A stretch of 64,000 nt of DNA from Coprococcus sp. (GTDB taxonomy: Bacteria > Bacillota > Clostridia > Lachnospirales > Lachnospiraceae). The stretch lies in the NCBI GenBank assembly GCA_022793995.1, contig JAAWDY010000014.1, positions 1-64,000 of the forward strand, in the 5' to 3' direction. Shown here piece by piece: positions 23,828-32,505 of this stretch. The notes under the pieces were generated by a model. It made no database searches, was not told where the DNA came from, and saw only the letters and a program-made list of their open reading frames with translations. How positions within the stretch are numbered: position 1 is the first letter of the stretch; every line of letters starts with the position of its first letter. A program made the translations under genes and the position numbers.

Positions 23828-23925
23828 AGCTCCGTGGGCGGCGAAAAAAGGGATATTTCCCTTGCAATTACGGAGGAAAATGTGTAGAATAATCCTCATG
23901 GGGCAGATGGAAGGATTTCAATCTT

Positions 23926-25107
23926 ATGACGGATTTTTTAGTAAAGATGTTCGTAAAAGAATATAATGAAGTGGAAAAGGTGTCCGTTCGTACCGCATAC
24001 GGTGTGCTTGCGAGTATGGTGGGCATCTTTTGTAATGTATTCCTTGCGGGAATCAAAGCGGTGATCGCTCTTCTACTCCACAGTGTCTCGGTACTGGCAG
24101 ATGCTTTTAATAACCTGTCGGACGCGGGTTCTTCCATCATTGGTCTTGTGGGAGTGAAGCTTGCTGAGAAACCTGCGGATGAAGAGCATCCCTTCGGGCA
24201 TGGGAGAATGGAGTATATCGCGGCGCTGATCGTCTCGTTTCTTGTGATCGAAGTGGGATTTACTTTTTTCAAAGATTCCATTGGGAAGATCCGGCATCCG
24301 CAGGAACTTCAGTTCCGGCTGGCCTCTGTCATTATTCTGGCTCTTTCCGTCGGAGTAAAGCTGTGGCTTGGATTTTTTAATAAGAAGCTTGGGCGTCGCA
24401 TTGATTCACAAGTGATGATGGCAACGGCTGCGGACTCTTTAGGGGATGTCGTCACGACGTCGGCAACGATTTTGTCAATTGTTTTTTGGCGTGCGACGGG
24501 AATCAATATCGACGGCATCGTCGGCGTCGGCGTTTCACTGGCTGTAATGTGGGCGGGCGTCGGTATTGCGAAAGATACCTTAAAGCCGCTGATCGGCGCT
24601 GCCGCCGCGCCGGAGGATTTCCGTAAGATCAAGCAGTTTGTCGAAAAGTATGAAGGAATCGTAGGAAGCCACGACCTCATCATACATAACTATGGACCGG
24701 GCCGGAGTATGGCGAGCATCCATGCTGAAGTGCCAAATGACGTGTCGGTGGAGACTTCCCATGAGGTTATTGACAAGATCGAACGGGATGCGGCGAAGGA
24801 ATTGGGTATCTTTCTGGTGATTCACATGGATCCTTTGGAGATGAAAGACCAGGCGGTGCTATCTGTAAGGAAGAAAGCCGAAGAAGCCGCCGCAGAGCTG
24901 GATCCAAACTTGGGAATCCATGATTTTCGGATGGTGACGGGGGAGGAGCAGATCAATCTGATCTTTGACCTGGTGATTCCCTGGGAGTATTCACAAAAAC
25001 AGGGGGATGAATGGGTGCGTGAGCTGACGCATCGGCTTCAGGAAATGGATAGGCGGTATCAATGCGTAATCACGGTGGAGCAGAGCTACATTCAGAAACC
25101 TGAATGA
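23926..25107 (+). CDS. Cation diffusion facilitator, predicted Mn-type exporter
   Basis: A 393-residue CDF exporter with six helices in about residues 25-225 and a long C-terminal domain that seems to contain two ferredoxin-like segments (IHMDPLEMKDQ followed by DFRMVTGEEQINLIFDLVI). Site residues read NNLSD in helix II (NxxxD) and DSLGD in helix V (DxxxD), the arrangement known for Mn-exporting CDFs (MneP/MneS and plant MTP8 type), whereas the CDF at 11046 has HxxxD/HxxxD. HPFGHGRMEY follows helix III. No riboswitch was seen upstream. GGAAGG precedes the ATG. Last residues overlap the start of a family A repeat. Confidence 0.88.
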   Translation: MTDFLVKMFVKEYNEVEKVSVRTAYGVLASMVGIFCNVFLAGIKAVIALLLHSVSVLADAFNNLSDAGSSIIGLVGVKLAEKPADEEHPFGHGRMEYIAALIVSFLVIEVGFTFFKDSIGKIRHPQELQFRLASVIILALSVGVKLWLGFFNKKLGRRIDSQVMMATAADSLGDVVTTSATILSIVFWRATGINIDGIVGVGVSLAVMWAGVGIAKDTLKPLIGAAAAPEDFRKIKQFVEKYEGIVGSHDLIIHNYGPGRSMASIHAEVPNDVSVETSHEVIDKIERDAAKELGIFLVIHMDPLEMKDQAVLSVRKKAEEAAAELDPNLGIHDFRMVTGEEQINLIFDLVIPWEYSQKQGDEWVRELTHRLQEMDRRYQCVITVEQSYIQKPE

Positions 25108-25206
25108 TAAGCGCCTATTCGGCGCTGGGAGGAAAGAGGTAACCCCTCATTGCGTTCGGGATACCTGAATATAAGCGCCTATTCGGCGCTGGGAGGAAAG
25201 AGGTAA
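25101..25206 (-). repeat. Repeat family A, locus 3: two units leading into a start codon
   Basis: Two GCGCCTATTCGGCGC hairpins (about 25110 and 25174) flank AACCCCTCATTGCGTTCGGG. The first copy overlaps the last two codons and stop of the CDF gene, and the second ends GGGAGGAAAGAGGTAAC immediately before the ATG of the thioesterase gene. The stem has compensatory changes relative to locus 1 (GCGCC/GGCGC for TCGCC/GGCGA), which supports selection on the hairpin. Confidence 0.85.
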
Positions 25207-25207
25207 C

Positions 25208-25933
25208 ATGGCATATACGTTTGAGAGCAGGGTAAGGTTCAGCGAGGTCGACCATACAGAGCAGATGACGCTTCCTTCGCTGGTTAATTATTTTCAGGAC
25301 TGTAGTACGTTCCAGTCGGAAGAACTGGGGCTGGGGATCAATACTCTGAAAGAAAGAAAAAAGGCTTGGGTGCTGTCTTCGTGGCAGATTGTGGTGAACC
25401 GTTATCCGCGGTTTGGCGAGAGAATCAGTACAGCGACTTGGGCGACGGGGTTCGACGGATTCTTCGGAATCAGGAATTTCCAGATGACGGACCAGGAAGG
25501 ACAGGCCGCGTGGGCAAATTCAGTATGGATATTCATGGACATAGAAAGAGGACGTCCTGTGCGGCCCTTGGCACAGGACGTGGAGGCCTATGGGATGGAA
25601 AAGCCCTTGGAAATGGAGTTTGCCCCGCGCAAAATCGTGCTGCCGAAGGAGACTCTGGAGCAGGAGGGCTTTGCGGTGAGGGCGGACCAGATTGATACCA
25701 ATGAACATGTGAATAACTGCCAGTATATCCAAATGGCTTCGGAGGTTATGCCGGAGTGCGCAAGATCTGGCCAGATTCGGGTAGAATACCGGAAATCGGC
25801 AGTGCTCGGGGACAGGATTTATCCGAAAACAGCAGTAGAAACAGACAGGAAGATCGTAGAACTATGTGATGCATACGGCAGGCCGTTTGCAGTAATCGAA
25901 TTTAAGGAGAACGGACAGGATGGAACTAGGTAA
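25208..25933 (+). CDS. Acyl-ACP thioesterase
   Basis: A 241-residue protein of the bacterial acyl-ACP thioesterase family, releasing fatty acids from acyl carrier protein. It has a double hot-dog fold layout: first half with FSEVDHTEQMTLPSLVNYFQD and WVLSSWQIVVNRYP, second half beginning near 155 with DTNEHVNNCQYIQMASE, which carries the catalytic Asn/His. Its ribosome binding site is provided by the preceding family A repeat (GGGAGG, and AGAGG closer to the ATG). The 3' end overlaps cvfB by 14 bp, so the two are translationally coupled. Confidence 0.92.
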   Translation: MAYTFESRVRFSEVDHTEQMTLPSLVNYFQDCSTFQSEELGLGINTLKERKKAWVLSSWQIVVNRYPRFGERISTATWATGFDGFFGIRNFQMTDQEGQAAWANSVWIFMDIERGRPVRPLAQDVEAYGMEKPLEMEFAPRKIVLPKETLEQEGFAVRADQIDTNEHVNNCQYIQMASEVMPECARSGQIRVEYRKSAVLGDRIYPKTAVETDRKIVELCDAYGRPFAVIEFKENGQDGTR

Positions 25934-26747
25934 AAAACAGGTGTTGACAGTAGTAAAACGAGTGGATTTCGGGGTGTACTTAGGAAGCGATACGGAAAAG
26001 GTGCTGCTGCCGAAAAAGCAGGTGCCGGAAGGGATTGAGCCAGGCGACCCGGTAGAGGTGTTCCTGTACCGGGATTCTTCGGATCGGATGATCGCCACCA
26101 CTAGGGAGCCGAAGCTGACATTGGGGCAGATTGCGTGTCTTGAGGTGGTCCAGGTGGGCAAGATGGGGGCGTTCCTGGACTGGGGGCTGGAAAAGGATCT
26201 GTTTCTTCCTTTTAAGGAGCAGACGATGAAGGTAAAAGAAGGAGATCGATGCATAGCTGCGCTTTATGTGGATAAGAGCGGGCGGCTTTGTGCGACGATG
26301 AAGGTATATCCGTATCTTCGTAAAGACTCGCCTTATCAGAAGGATGATGAGGTGGAAGGCGTCATCTACGAATCCAGCAGGAATTTCGGAATGTTTGTTG
26401 CAGTGGACGAACAGTACTGTGCTTTGATTCCAAAGAAAGAAGTCACAGGAGAACTAGAGGTGGGGCAGCGTATCCATGCGCGGGTGACAGAGGTGAAAGA
26501 GGACGGCAAGCTGGGTTTAAGCGTACGGCAAAAGGCATTTATCCAGATGGAAGAAGACGCCGCGCGTATCTTTGAACGGATGGAGCAGCTTGGGGGGGAG
26601 CTTTCTTTCAACGACAAGGCGGACGCCGAGGTCATACGAGCCGAATTTGGCTTCAGTAAAAGCGCGTTCAAGCGTGCGGTAGGCCATCTTTATAAACACA
26701 GAAAAATAGAAATTCGTGAAAAAACACTTGCAATTACAGAAAAATAG
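25920..26747 (+). CDS. cvfB: S1-domain RNA-binding protein of the CvfB family
   Basis: A 275-residue protein resembling CvfB/YitL, which in Staphylococcus binds RNA and affects virulence gene expression. Three S1-like beta-barrel segments can be traced (about 1-65, 70-135 with QVGKMGAFLDWGLEKDLFLP, 145-215 with GVIYESSRNFGMFVAVDEQY), then a C-terminal winged helix (about 220-275) with FGFSKSAFKRAVGHLYKHRKI. The ATG lies within the end of the thioesterase gene and AAGGAGAACGG precedes it. Confidence 0.9.
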   Translation: MELGKKQVLTVVKRVDFGVYLGSDTEKVLLPKKQVPEGIEPGDPVEVFLYRDSSDRMIATTREPKLTLGQIACLEVVQVGKMGAFLDWGLEKDLFLPFKEQTMKVKEGDRCIAALYVDKSGRLCATMKVYPYLRKDSPYQKDDEVEGVIYESSRNFGMFVAVDEQYCALIPKKEVTGELEVGQRIHARVTEVKEDGKLGLSVRQKAFIQMEEDAARIFERMEQLGGELSFNDKADAEVIRAEFGFSKSAFKRAVGHLYKHRKIEIREKTLAITEK

Positions 26748-26802
26748 TGTAAACTGAATGTCGAAAGAATAGTATGAAGAGAAAAGAAAGGAGTTGTACA
26801 TT

Positions 26803-27036
26803 ATGAAGGTACAGAATATTACAAACATTGAAAAGTTCTTTAAGGTGATCGACAGCTGCTCCGGAAAGGTGGAACTGGTTACAGGCGAGGGCGACAGGCT
26901 GAATCTGAAATCTAAGTTATCCCAGTATGTTTCCCTGGCGAACATTTTTTCAAACGGCGAGATCCCGGAGATGGAACTGATCGCTTATGAGAAAGAGGAT
27001 ATTGACAAGCTGGTTGATTTTATGATCAACGGGTAA
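26803..27036 (+). CDS. Small conserved hypothetical protein (77 aa)
   Basis: A short acidic protein (MKVQNITNIEKFFKVIDSC...) with a predicted alpha-beta pattern and no cysteine motif, signal or membrane helix. AAAGGAG lies 9 bases before the ATG at 26803; a TTG at 26794 would be too close to the site. It stands between cvfB and dnaE. I do not recognise a domain. It looks like a genuine conserved Lachnospiraceae protein because of the good start and codon pattern, but function is unknown. Confidence 0.7.
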   Translation: MKVQNITNIEKFFKVIDSCSGKVELVTGEGDRLNLKSKLSQYVSLANIFSNGEIPEMELIAYEKEDIDKLVDFMING

Positions 27037-27041
27037 GACGT

Positions 27042-27098
27042 CCCATATGCGGATGCATTTGGGATGCCTGAACTTAGATCGCCTGCTTGGCGATGGAT
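27042..27098 (-). repeat. Repeat family A, locus 4: one diverged unit
   Basis: CCCATATGCGGATGCATTTGGG (hairpin 2 equivalent), then GCCTGAACTTAG and ATCGCCTGCTTGGCGAT (hairpin 1) keep the order and spacing of the family A unit, with many loop and stem changes. It follows the small gene stop by 5 bp. Confidence 0.65.
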
Positions 27099-27123
27099 TT
27101 TAAATTAAATAGGAAAGCATTAG

Positions 27124-27157
27124 CGGCAGATGAGGCTACGCCCGTCTGCCGTTTTTT
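27124..27157 (+). terminator. Intrinsic terminator before dnaE
   Basis: CGGCAGA (27124-27130) pairs with TCTGCCG (27145-27151), then TTTTTT. It lies only 23 bp before the dnaE GTG, so dnaE must rely on read-through or a promoter overlapping the terminator. Confidence 0.8.
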
Positions 27158-27179
27158 AACATAGGAGGGCGGTGGTGAG

Positions 27180-30100
27180 GTGAATTTTGCACATTTGCAT
27201 GTCCATACGGAGTATAGCCTTTTGGATGGATCCAACAAGATCACAGAGTATGTCTCGCGTGTGAAAGAGCTGGGGATGACCGCGGCGGCGATCACAGATC
27301 ACGGCGTGATGTTCGGCGTCATTGATTTTTATCGTGCCGCGAAAGCGGCGGGAATCAACCCTGTTCTGGGCTGTGAGGTCTATGTGGCGCCGGAGTCCAG
27401 GTTCGACAAGGAAGCGGTGGGGAAATCGGAGGACAGGTATTATCATTTGGTGCTTTTGGCAGAGAATAATACGGGATATGCGAATCTGACGAAGATCGTA
27501 TCAAGAGGATTTACCGAGGGATACTATTATAAGCCGCGAGTAGATTACGAGCTTCTTGAGGAGTATCATGAGGGACTGATCGCCCTTAGCGCATGCCTAG
27601 CCGGGGAAGTGCAGAAGAATCTGGCGAGAGGGATGTATGAGGAGGGTAAAAAGGCGGCCCTTAAGTATCAGGATATTTTTGGGAAAGGCAATTTCTTCCT
27701 GGAACTGCAGGATCACGGGATCCCAGAGCAAAGGACGGTTAACCAGCAGCTCCTTCGGCTCGCGCAGGATATAGGCATCGATTTGGTGGCGACGAACGAT
27801 GTGCATTATACCTATGCAGAGGATGAAAAACCGCATGATATCCTGCTATGTATGCAGACTGGGAAAAAACTGGCGGACGAGGACAGGATGCGCTATGAGG
27901 GCGGACAGTACTATGTGAAGTCACCGGAGGAAATGGCAGAACTCTTCCCCTACGCGCCGGAGGCTTTGGAGAACACGCAGAGAATCGCGGACCGGTGCCA
28001 TGTGGAGATCGAGTTCGGTGTGACAAAGCTTCCCAGATTCGACGTCCCGGAAGGGTATACCTCCTGGGAATACCTGAACAAGCTGTGTTTTGAGGGTCTG
28101 CAAAGACGGTATGAGAATCCAGGGAGCGAGCTGATCGAACGGCTGAATTATGAGCTTGGTGTCATTAAAAATATGGGATATGTGGATTATTTCCTCATTG
28201 TGTGGGATTTCATCCATTTTGCAAAAGAGAACGGGATTGTGGTCGGTCCGGGGCGGGGATCCGCAGCCGGGAGTATCGTGGCGTATACGTTGGAGATCAC
28301 GAACATCGACCCTATCCGTTATCAGCTTCTTTTTGAAAGGTTCCTTAACCCGGAACGGATTTCCATGCCAGATATTGATATTGACTTCTGTTTTGAGCGC
28401 AGGCAGGAGGTCATCGATTATGTGGTGCGTAAATATGGAAAAGAGCGGGTCGTGCAGATCGTAACGTTCGGAACTTTGCAGGCGCGGGGAGTACTGCGCG
28501 ATGTGGGGCGGGTCATGGACATGCCGTATGCGTTCGTGGATTCGATTGCGAAAATGATTCCGAAGGAGCCCAATATTACATTGACCCGCGCCTTGGAGAT
28601 GAACTCAGAGCTAAGAAAGCTGTACGGGGAGGACGCGCAGGTCAAAGAATTGATCGACATGGCAAAACGTCTGGAGGGACTGCCGCGGCATACCTCCACC
28701 CATGCGGCTGGGGTTGTCATCAGCCAGAAGGCGGTGGACGAGTATGTTCCACTTGCCCTGGGGACGGACGACGCGGTAGTCACACAGTTTACAATGACGA
28801 CGTTAGAAGAGCTGGGGCTTCTGAAAATGGATTTCCTTGGACTTCGGACCCTTACCGTTATACGGGACGCTGTGCGGCTTATTAAGGAGAGCGCCGGCGA
28901 GACGATATCGGTGGAAGATTTGGACTATAATGACGAGGCTGTGTTTGCCCTTTTGGGGAGCGGGAAGACGGACGGCGTGTTCCAGTTAGAAAGCGCCGGG
29001 ATGAAGAGCTTCATGAAGGAGCTAAAGCCCCGGTCGCTGGAAGATATCATTGCCGGGATCGCGCTCTATCGCCCTGGCCCGATGGACTTCATCCCACAGT
29101 ATGTGAAGGGAAAGAATCACTCGGAGCTGATTACCTATGACTGCCCTCAACTGGAGTCGATCCTGTCGCCGACCTACGGCTGTATTGTGTACCAGGAACA
29201 GGTCATGCAGATCGTGCGGGATCTGGCAGGTTATTCCCTTGGGAGGAGCGATCTGGTGCGGCGGGCCATGAGTAAGAAAAAAAGCGACGTCATGCTGAGA
29301 GAACGCCAGAATTTTGTGTATGGGAATCAGGAGGAAGGGATACCGGGCTGTATCGCCAATGGGATACCGGAACATGTGGCAAATAAGATTTTTGACGAGA
29401 TGATCGATTTCGCTAAGTATGCATTTAACAAGTCGCATGCAGCGGCGTACGCGGTGGTGGCTTATCAGACGGCTTATCTGAAATATTACCATCCGGTAGA
29501 ATTTATGGCGGCGCTCATGACTTCCGTGATTGATAATCCGGGAAAGGTCGCAGAATATATCTATAGCTGCAGACAGATGGGAATCGAGATTCTATCGCCG
29601 GATATCAACCGGGGAGCCGGATATTTTACTGTGGATGGAGGAAATATCCGCTACGGACTGGCGGCGATCAAGAGCGTGGGAAGGCCCGTGATCGAATCAA
29701 TCCTTGAAGAGCGGCGCGAGCGCGGTGCATTCCGGGATCTCCGGGATTTCATGGAACGCGTTTCCGGGAAAGAGGTAAATAAGCGTGCTGTGGAAAACTT
29801 TATCAAATCCGGTGCATTCGACGGCTTAAGGGGGACAAGAAAACAGAAGATGATGATCTACGTCCGAATCATGGACCAGGTGAACCAGGATAAGAAATAT
29901 TCCATGGCGGGACAGATATCGCTTTTTGATATCGTGGACGAGGAGCAGAAAAAAGCGTTTGAGATCACCATGCCGGATGTGGGAGAGTACCAGAAGGAAA
30001 CGCTGCTCGCCTTTGAGAAAGAGGTGCTGGGAGTGTACTTGAGCGGGCATCCTCTGGAGGAATATGAAGAGAAGTGGAGGAAAAATATTACCGCGACCAC

Positions 30101-30656
30101 GAGGGATTTCCAGCTGGATGAAGAAACCGGACGGACGAAGGTGCGTGATGGAGCAAAAGAGACTCTGGGCGGGATGATTATAACCAAGACAATCAAGTAT
30201 ACGAAGACGAATCAGACTATGGCGTTCATCACCATTGAGGATCTGATGGGGACGGTGGAGGTGGTGATCTTCCCAAGAGATTATGAAAAGAACCAGCAGT
30301 ATCTACAGGAGGATAACAAAATATTCGTGCGGGGACGGGTTTCCGAGGAAGACGACAATGCAAGCAAATTGATCTGCGAGGCTGTCATTCCGTTTGAGCA
30401 GACCCGACGGGAGCTGTGGATTCAGTATAAAGATAAGGCGGCGTTTTTGGAGGATGAGGAGAATCTTTACCGGATGCTTTCGGACAGCGAAGGTGAGGAC
30501 GAAGTTGTGATCTACTGTAAGGCAGAGCGTGCGGTAAAACGTCTGCCGAGGAACAAGAGTATCCGAATCGAGCCGGGAATTTTAAGCAGGTTGACGAATT
30601 ATTATGGAGAATCTTGTGCAAAAGTTGTGGAAAAAGCGATTGAAAACCATTGGTAA
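27180..30656 (+). CDS. dnaE: DNA polymerase III subunit alpha (DnaE type)
   Basis: Replicative polymerase subunit of 1158 residues. N-terminal PHP domain starts FAHLHVHTEYSLLDG (residues 3-17); the polymerase core has GPGRGSAAGS and the catalytic PDIDIDF (about 398-404); tandem helix-hairpin-helix region around 830-900; OB-fold near 1010 with MAFITIEDLMGTVEVVIFP. Length fits DnaE1 of Clostridia. Start is GTG with AGGAGG 12 bases upstream; a terminator stands just before it. pfkA follows 50 bp later on the same strand. Confidence 0.97.
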   Translation: MNFAHLHVHTEYSLLDGSNKITEYVSRVKELGMTAAAITDHGVMFGVIDFYRAAKAAGINPVLGCEVYVAPESRFDKEAVGKSEDRYYHLVLLAENNTGYANLTKIVSRGFTEGYYYKPRVDYELLEEYHEGLIALSACLAGEVQKNLARGMYEEGKKAALKYQDIFGKGNFFLELQDHGIPEQRTVNQQLLRLAQDIGIDLVATNDVHYTYAEDEKPHDILLCMQTGKKLADEDRMRYEGGQYYVKSPEEMAELFPYAPEALENTQRIADRCHVEIEFGVTKLPRFDVPEGYTSWEYLNKLCFEGLQRRYENPGSELIERLNYELGVIKNMGYVDYFLIVWDFIHFAKENGIVVGPGRGSAAGSIVAYTLEITNIDPIRYQLLFERFLNPERISMPDIDIDFCFERRQEVIDYVVRKYGKERVVQIVTFGTLQARGVLRDVGRVMDMPYAFVDSIAKMIPKEPNITLTRALEMNSELRKLYGEDAQVKELIDMAKRLEGLPRHTSTHAAGVVISQKAVDEYVPLALGTDDAVVTQFTMTTLEELGLLKMDFLGLRTLTVIRDAVRLIKESAGETISVEDLDYNDEAVFALLGSGKTDGVFQLESAGMKSFMKELKPRSLEDIIAGIALYRPGPMDFIPQYVKGKNHSELITYDCPQLESILSPTYGCIVYQEQVMQIVRDLAGYSLGRSDLVRRAMSKKKSDVMLRERQNFVYGNQEEGIPGCIANGIPEHVANKIFDEMIDFAKYAFNKSHAAAYAVVAYQTAYLKYYHPVEFMAALMTSVIDNPGKVAEYIYSCRQMGIEILSPDINRGAGYFTVDGGNIRYGLAAIKSVGRPVIESILEERRERGAFRDLRDFMERVSGKEVNKRAVENFIKSGAFDGLRGTRKQKMMIYVRIMDQVNQDKKYSMAGQISLFDIVDEEQKKAFEITMPDVGEYQKETLLAFEKEVLGVYLSGHPLEEYEEKWRKNITATTRDFQLDEETGRTKVRDGAKETLGGMIITKTIKYTKTNQTMAFITIEDLMGTVEVVIFPRDYEKNQQYLQEDNKIFVRGRVSEEDDNASKLICEAVIPFEQTRRELWIQYKDKAAFLEDEENLYRMLSDSEGEDEVVIYCKAERAVKRLPRNKSIRIEPGILSRLTNYYGESCAKVVEKAIENHW

Positions 30657-30706
30657 AAGGGTTAAAATGAACGTAAAAAACAGGTGTGGACACGGAGGGA
30701 AGGATC

Positions 30707-31684
30707 ATGGCAGAAAAAATTATACGGACGATCGGGGTGCTGACAAGCGGCGGGGACGCGCCGGGAATGAACGCGGCAATCCGTGCGGTGGTTCGTACAG
30801 CGCTGGGAAAAGGCCTGAAAGTTCGGGGGATCAGAAGAGGATACTCCGGGCTTCTGAATGAAGAGATCATTGATTTAAGCGCAAGGGATGTTTCCGATAC
30901 GATCCAGCGCGGAGGGACAATCCTCCAGACCGCGCGCTGCGAGGAGATGCGCACGGTAGAAGGGCAGCAGAAAGCGGCGGCGATCTGTAAGAAATATGGA
31001 ATTGACGGATTAGTCGTCATCGGCGGAGACGGTTCGTTTAAAGGGGCGCAGAAGCTTTCCGATTATGGAGTGAACACGATCGGACTTCCAGGGACGATCG
31101 ATTTGGATATCGCTTGTACGGAATATACGATTGGCTTTGATACAGCGGTCAATACAGCAATGGAAGCGATCGATAAGGTACGTGACACCTCAACTTCCCA
31201 TGAACGGTGCAGTATCATTGAAGTCATGGGGCGCGACGCCGGATATTTGGCGTTATGGTGCGGGATTGCCAACGGTGCGGAGAGAATTCTGCTTCCAGAA
31301 GAGCATGACTATGATGAAGCAAAGATCGTGGAGGACATTAAGGAAAACAGAAAGCGCGGTAAGAAACATTATATCATCATCAATGCAGAGGGAATCGGAG
31401 ATTCCATGAATATGGCGAAGCGGATTGAAGAGGAGACAGGCATGGAGACTCGGGCAACTGTCCTGGGACACATGCAGCGTGGCGGAAGCCCTACGGCAAA
31501 AGACAGGGTGTACGCGTCCATCATGGGAGCGCTTGCGGTGGAACTTCTGATGCAGGGAAAGACAAACCGGGTAGTAGGTTATCGTCACGGAGAATATATT
31601 GATTTTGATATTGACGAGGCTCTGGCAATGCAGAAAGGAATTCCGCAGTTCCAGTATGATATCGCAAGACAGCTTGCACTGTGA
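30707..31684 (+). CDS. pfkA: 6-phosphofructokinase
   Basis: Catalyses ATP-dependent phosphorylation of fructose 6-phosphate. The 325-residue protein has GVLTSGGDAPGMNAAIRAVV at the N-terminus, IGGDGSFKGA near residue 105 (Gly at the position that selects ATP over PPi), and PGTIDLDIACT near 127. Most PfkA proteins read TIDND here; the two catalytic Asp are kept but Asn is replaced by Leu. MGRDAGYLA and GGSPTAKDR are conserved. The ATG at 30707 is preceded by GGAGGGAAGG. The dnaE-pfkA order is recalled from other Firmicutes. A terminator follows. Confidence 0.96.
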   Translation: MAEKIIRTIGVLTSGGDAPGMNAAIRAVVRTALGKGLKVRGIRRGYSGLLNEEIIDLSARDVSDTIQRGGTILQTARCEEMRTVEGQQKAAAICKKYGIDGLVVIGGDGSFKGAQKLSDYGVNTIGLPGTIDLDIACTEYTIGFDTAVNTAMEAIDKVRDTSTSHERCSIIEVMGRDAGYLALWCGIANGAERILLPEEHDYDEAKIVEDIKENRKRGKKHYIIINAEGIGDSMNMAKRIEEETGMETRATVLGHMQRGGSPTAKDRVYASIMGALAVELLMQGKTNRVVGYRHGEYIDFDIDEALAMQKGIPQFQYDIARQLAL

Positions 31685-31703
31685 TTATCGAGTGAAAAAT
31701 TAG

Positions 31704-31742
31704 GCGTTACAGCCCGGAACATAAGGGCTGTAACGCTTTTTT
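31704..31742 (+). terminator. Intrinsic terminator after pfkA
   Basis: GCGTTACAGCCC pairs perfectly with GGGCTGTAACGC (12 bp) and is followed by TTTTTT. Confidence 0.95.
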
Positions 31743-31762
31743 ACGAAAGTTCGGAAGAGCTA

Positions 31763-31814
31763 TTGACAGGGGGTTAAGGATTATATATAATGACTATACA
31801 AGTGGGAATAGTCA
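31763..31814 (+). promoter_or_regulatory. Consensus promoter with overlapping TetR operator
   Basis: TTGACA (31763-31768), 17 bp, TATAAT (31786-31791) is a perfect sigma-A promoter for the TetR gene. TGACTAT (31791-31797) and ATAGTCA (31808-31814) form a perfect dyad of 24 bp total that overlaps the start of transcription. A similar dyad with the same 24-bp geometry stands before the ABC operon (32462-32485). Confidence 0.75.
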
Positions 31815-31829
31815 AATGGGGGGATTGAT

Positions 31830-32420
31830 GTGCCAAAAAGCTATTCGGAGCAGGAACGGGAATATATCAGGAAGCGATTAAAAGAAGAAGCCGCGAAATG
31901 CCTTGCGAGATATGGCGTCCGCCGTACGACAGTAGACGAGCTCGTGAAGCGGGTCAATATTCCCAAAGGAACATTCTATCTCTTTTATAAATCGAAAGAA
32001 CTTCTTCTGTTTGAAGTGATCCAGGAACAGCAGAGAAGCATCAACGATAAACTGTACCAGGCCATTTCTGATATTGTTGATACATCATTTTCAGCAGAAA
32101 AGCTGACTGATGTGATTTTCGAGTTTTACAAAAAGACAGAGGAAATGCTGATTTTAGGGATGCTCAATGTAGACGAAGTGGAACTGCTTGCGCGTAAGCT
32201 GCCACGGGAGATCGTGGAGGAACATTTACAGGACGATACCGACACGATCGAAAAGATGCTTGCCCTGTTCCCTGTAAAAAGAGAAGTAGACATAAAGGTC
32301 ATCAGTTCTGCATTCCATGCGGTCTATTACGCAACGCTGCATAAAGCGGAGATTGGTGAAGAACATTATGATAAGGCGTTGCGTGTTTTGATCTATGGTA
32401 TTGTAACGCAGATCGTATAA
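31830..32420 (+). CDS. TetR-family regulator of an ABC exporter operon
   Basis: A 196-residue TetR protein: HTH at about 15-65 (RRTTVDELVKRVNIPKGTFYLFYKSKELL in pieces) and an all-helical ligand domain. The GTG start has a GGGGGG stretch 6 bases upstream. It is followed after 85 bp by an ABC ATPase and two permeases. Matching dyads before this gene and before the ATPase gene suggest it represses both, giving a drug- or metabolite-inducible exporter. Confidence 0.9.
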   Translation: MPKSYSEQEREYIRKRLKEEAAKCLARYGVRRTTVDELVKRVNIPKGTFYLFYKSKELLLFEVIQEQQRSINDKLYQAISDIVDTSFSAEKLTDVIFEFYKKTEEMLILGMLNVDEVELLARKLPREIVEEHLQDDTDTIEKMLALFPVKREVDIKVISSAFHAVYYATLHKAEIGEEHYDKALRVLIYGIVTQIV

Positions 32421-32460
32421 TAGAGTCCGGCTGCGGGCCGGACTTAAAACAAATCGTTAA

Positions 32461-32491
32461 TTGACTATTAAAATAAATTCAGTCATATGAT
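32461..32491 (+). promoter_or_regulatory. Candidate promoter and second TetR operator
   Basis: TGACTAT (32462-32468) and TCAGTCA (32479-32485) repeat the 24-bp dyad found at 31791-31814, with two changes in the right arm. TTGACT (32461) could be the -35 and TATGAT (32486-32491) the -10, at a long 19-bp spacing. Confidence 0.5.
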
Positions 32492-32505
32492 ATAAGGAGG
32501 AATAT

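Noticed and set aside
27042..27157. Small RNA gene between cvfB segment and dnaE
   Set aside because: The structure is explained by one diverged family A unit plus an intrinsic terminator; no promoter found.
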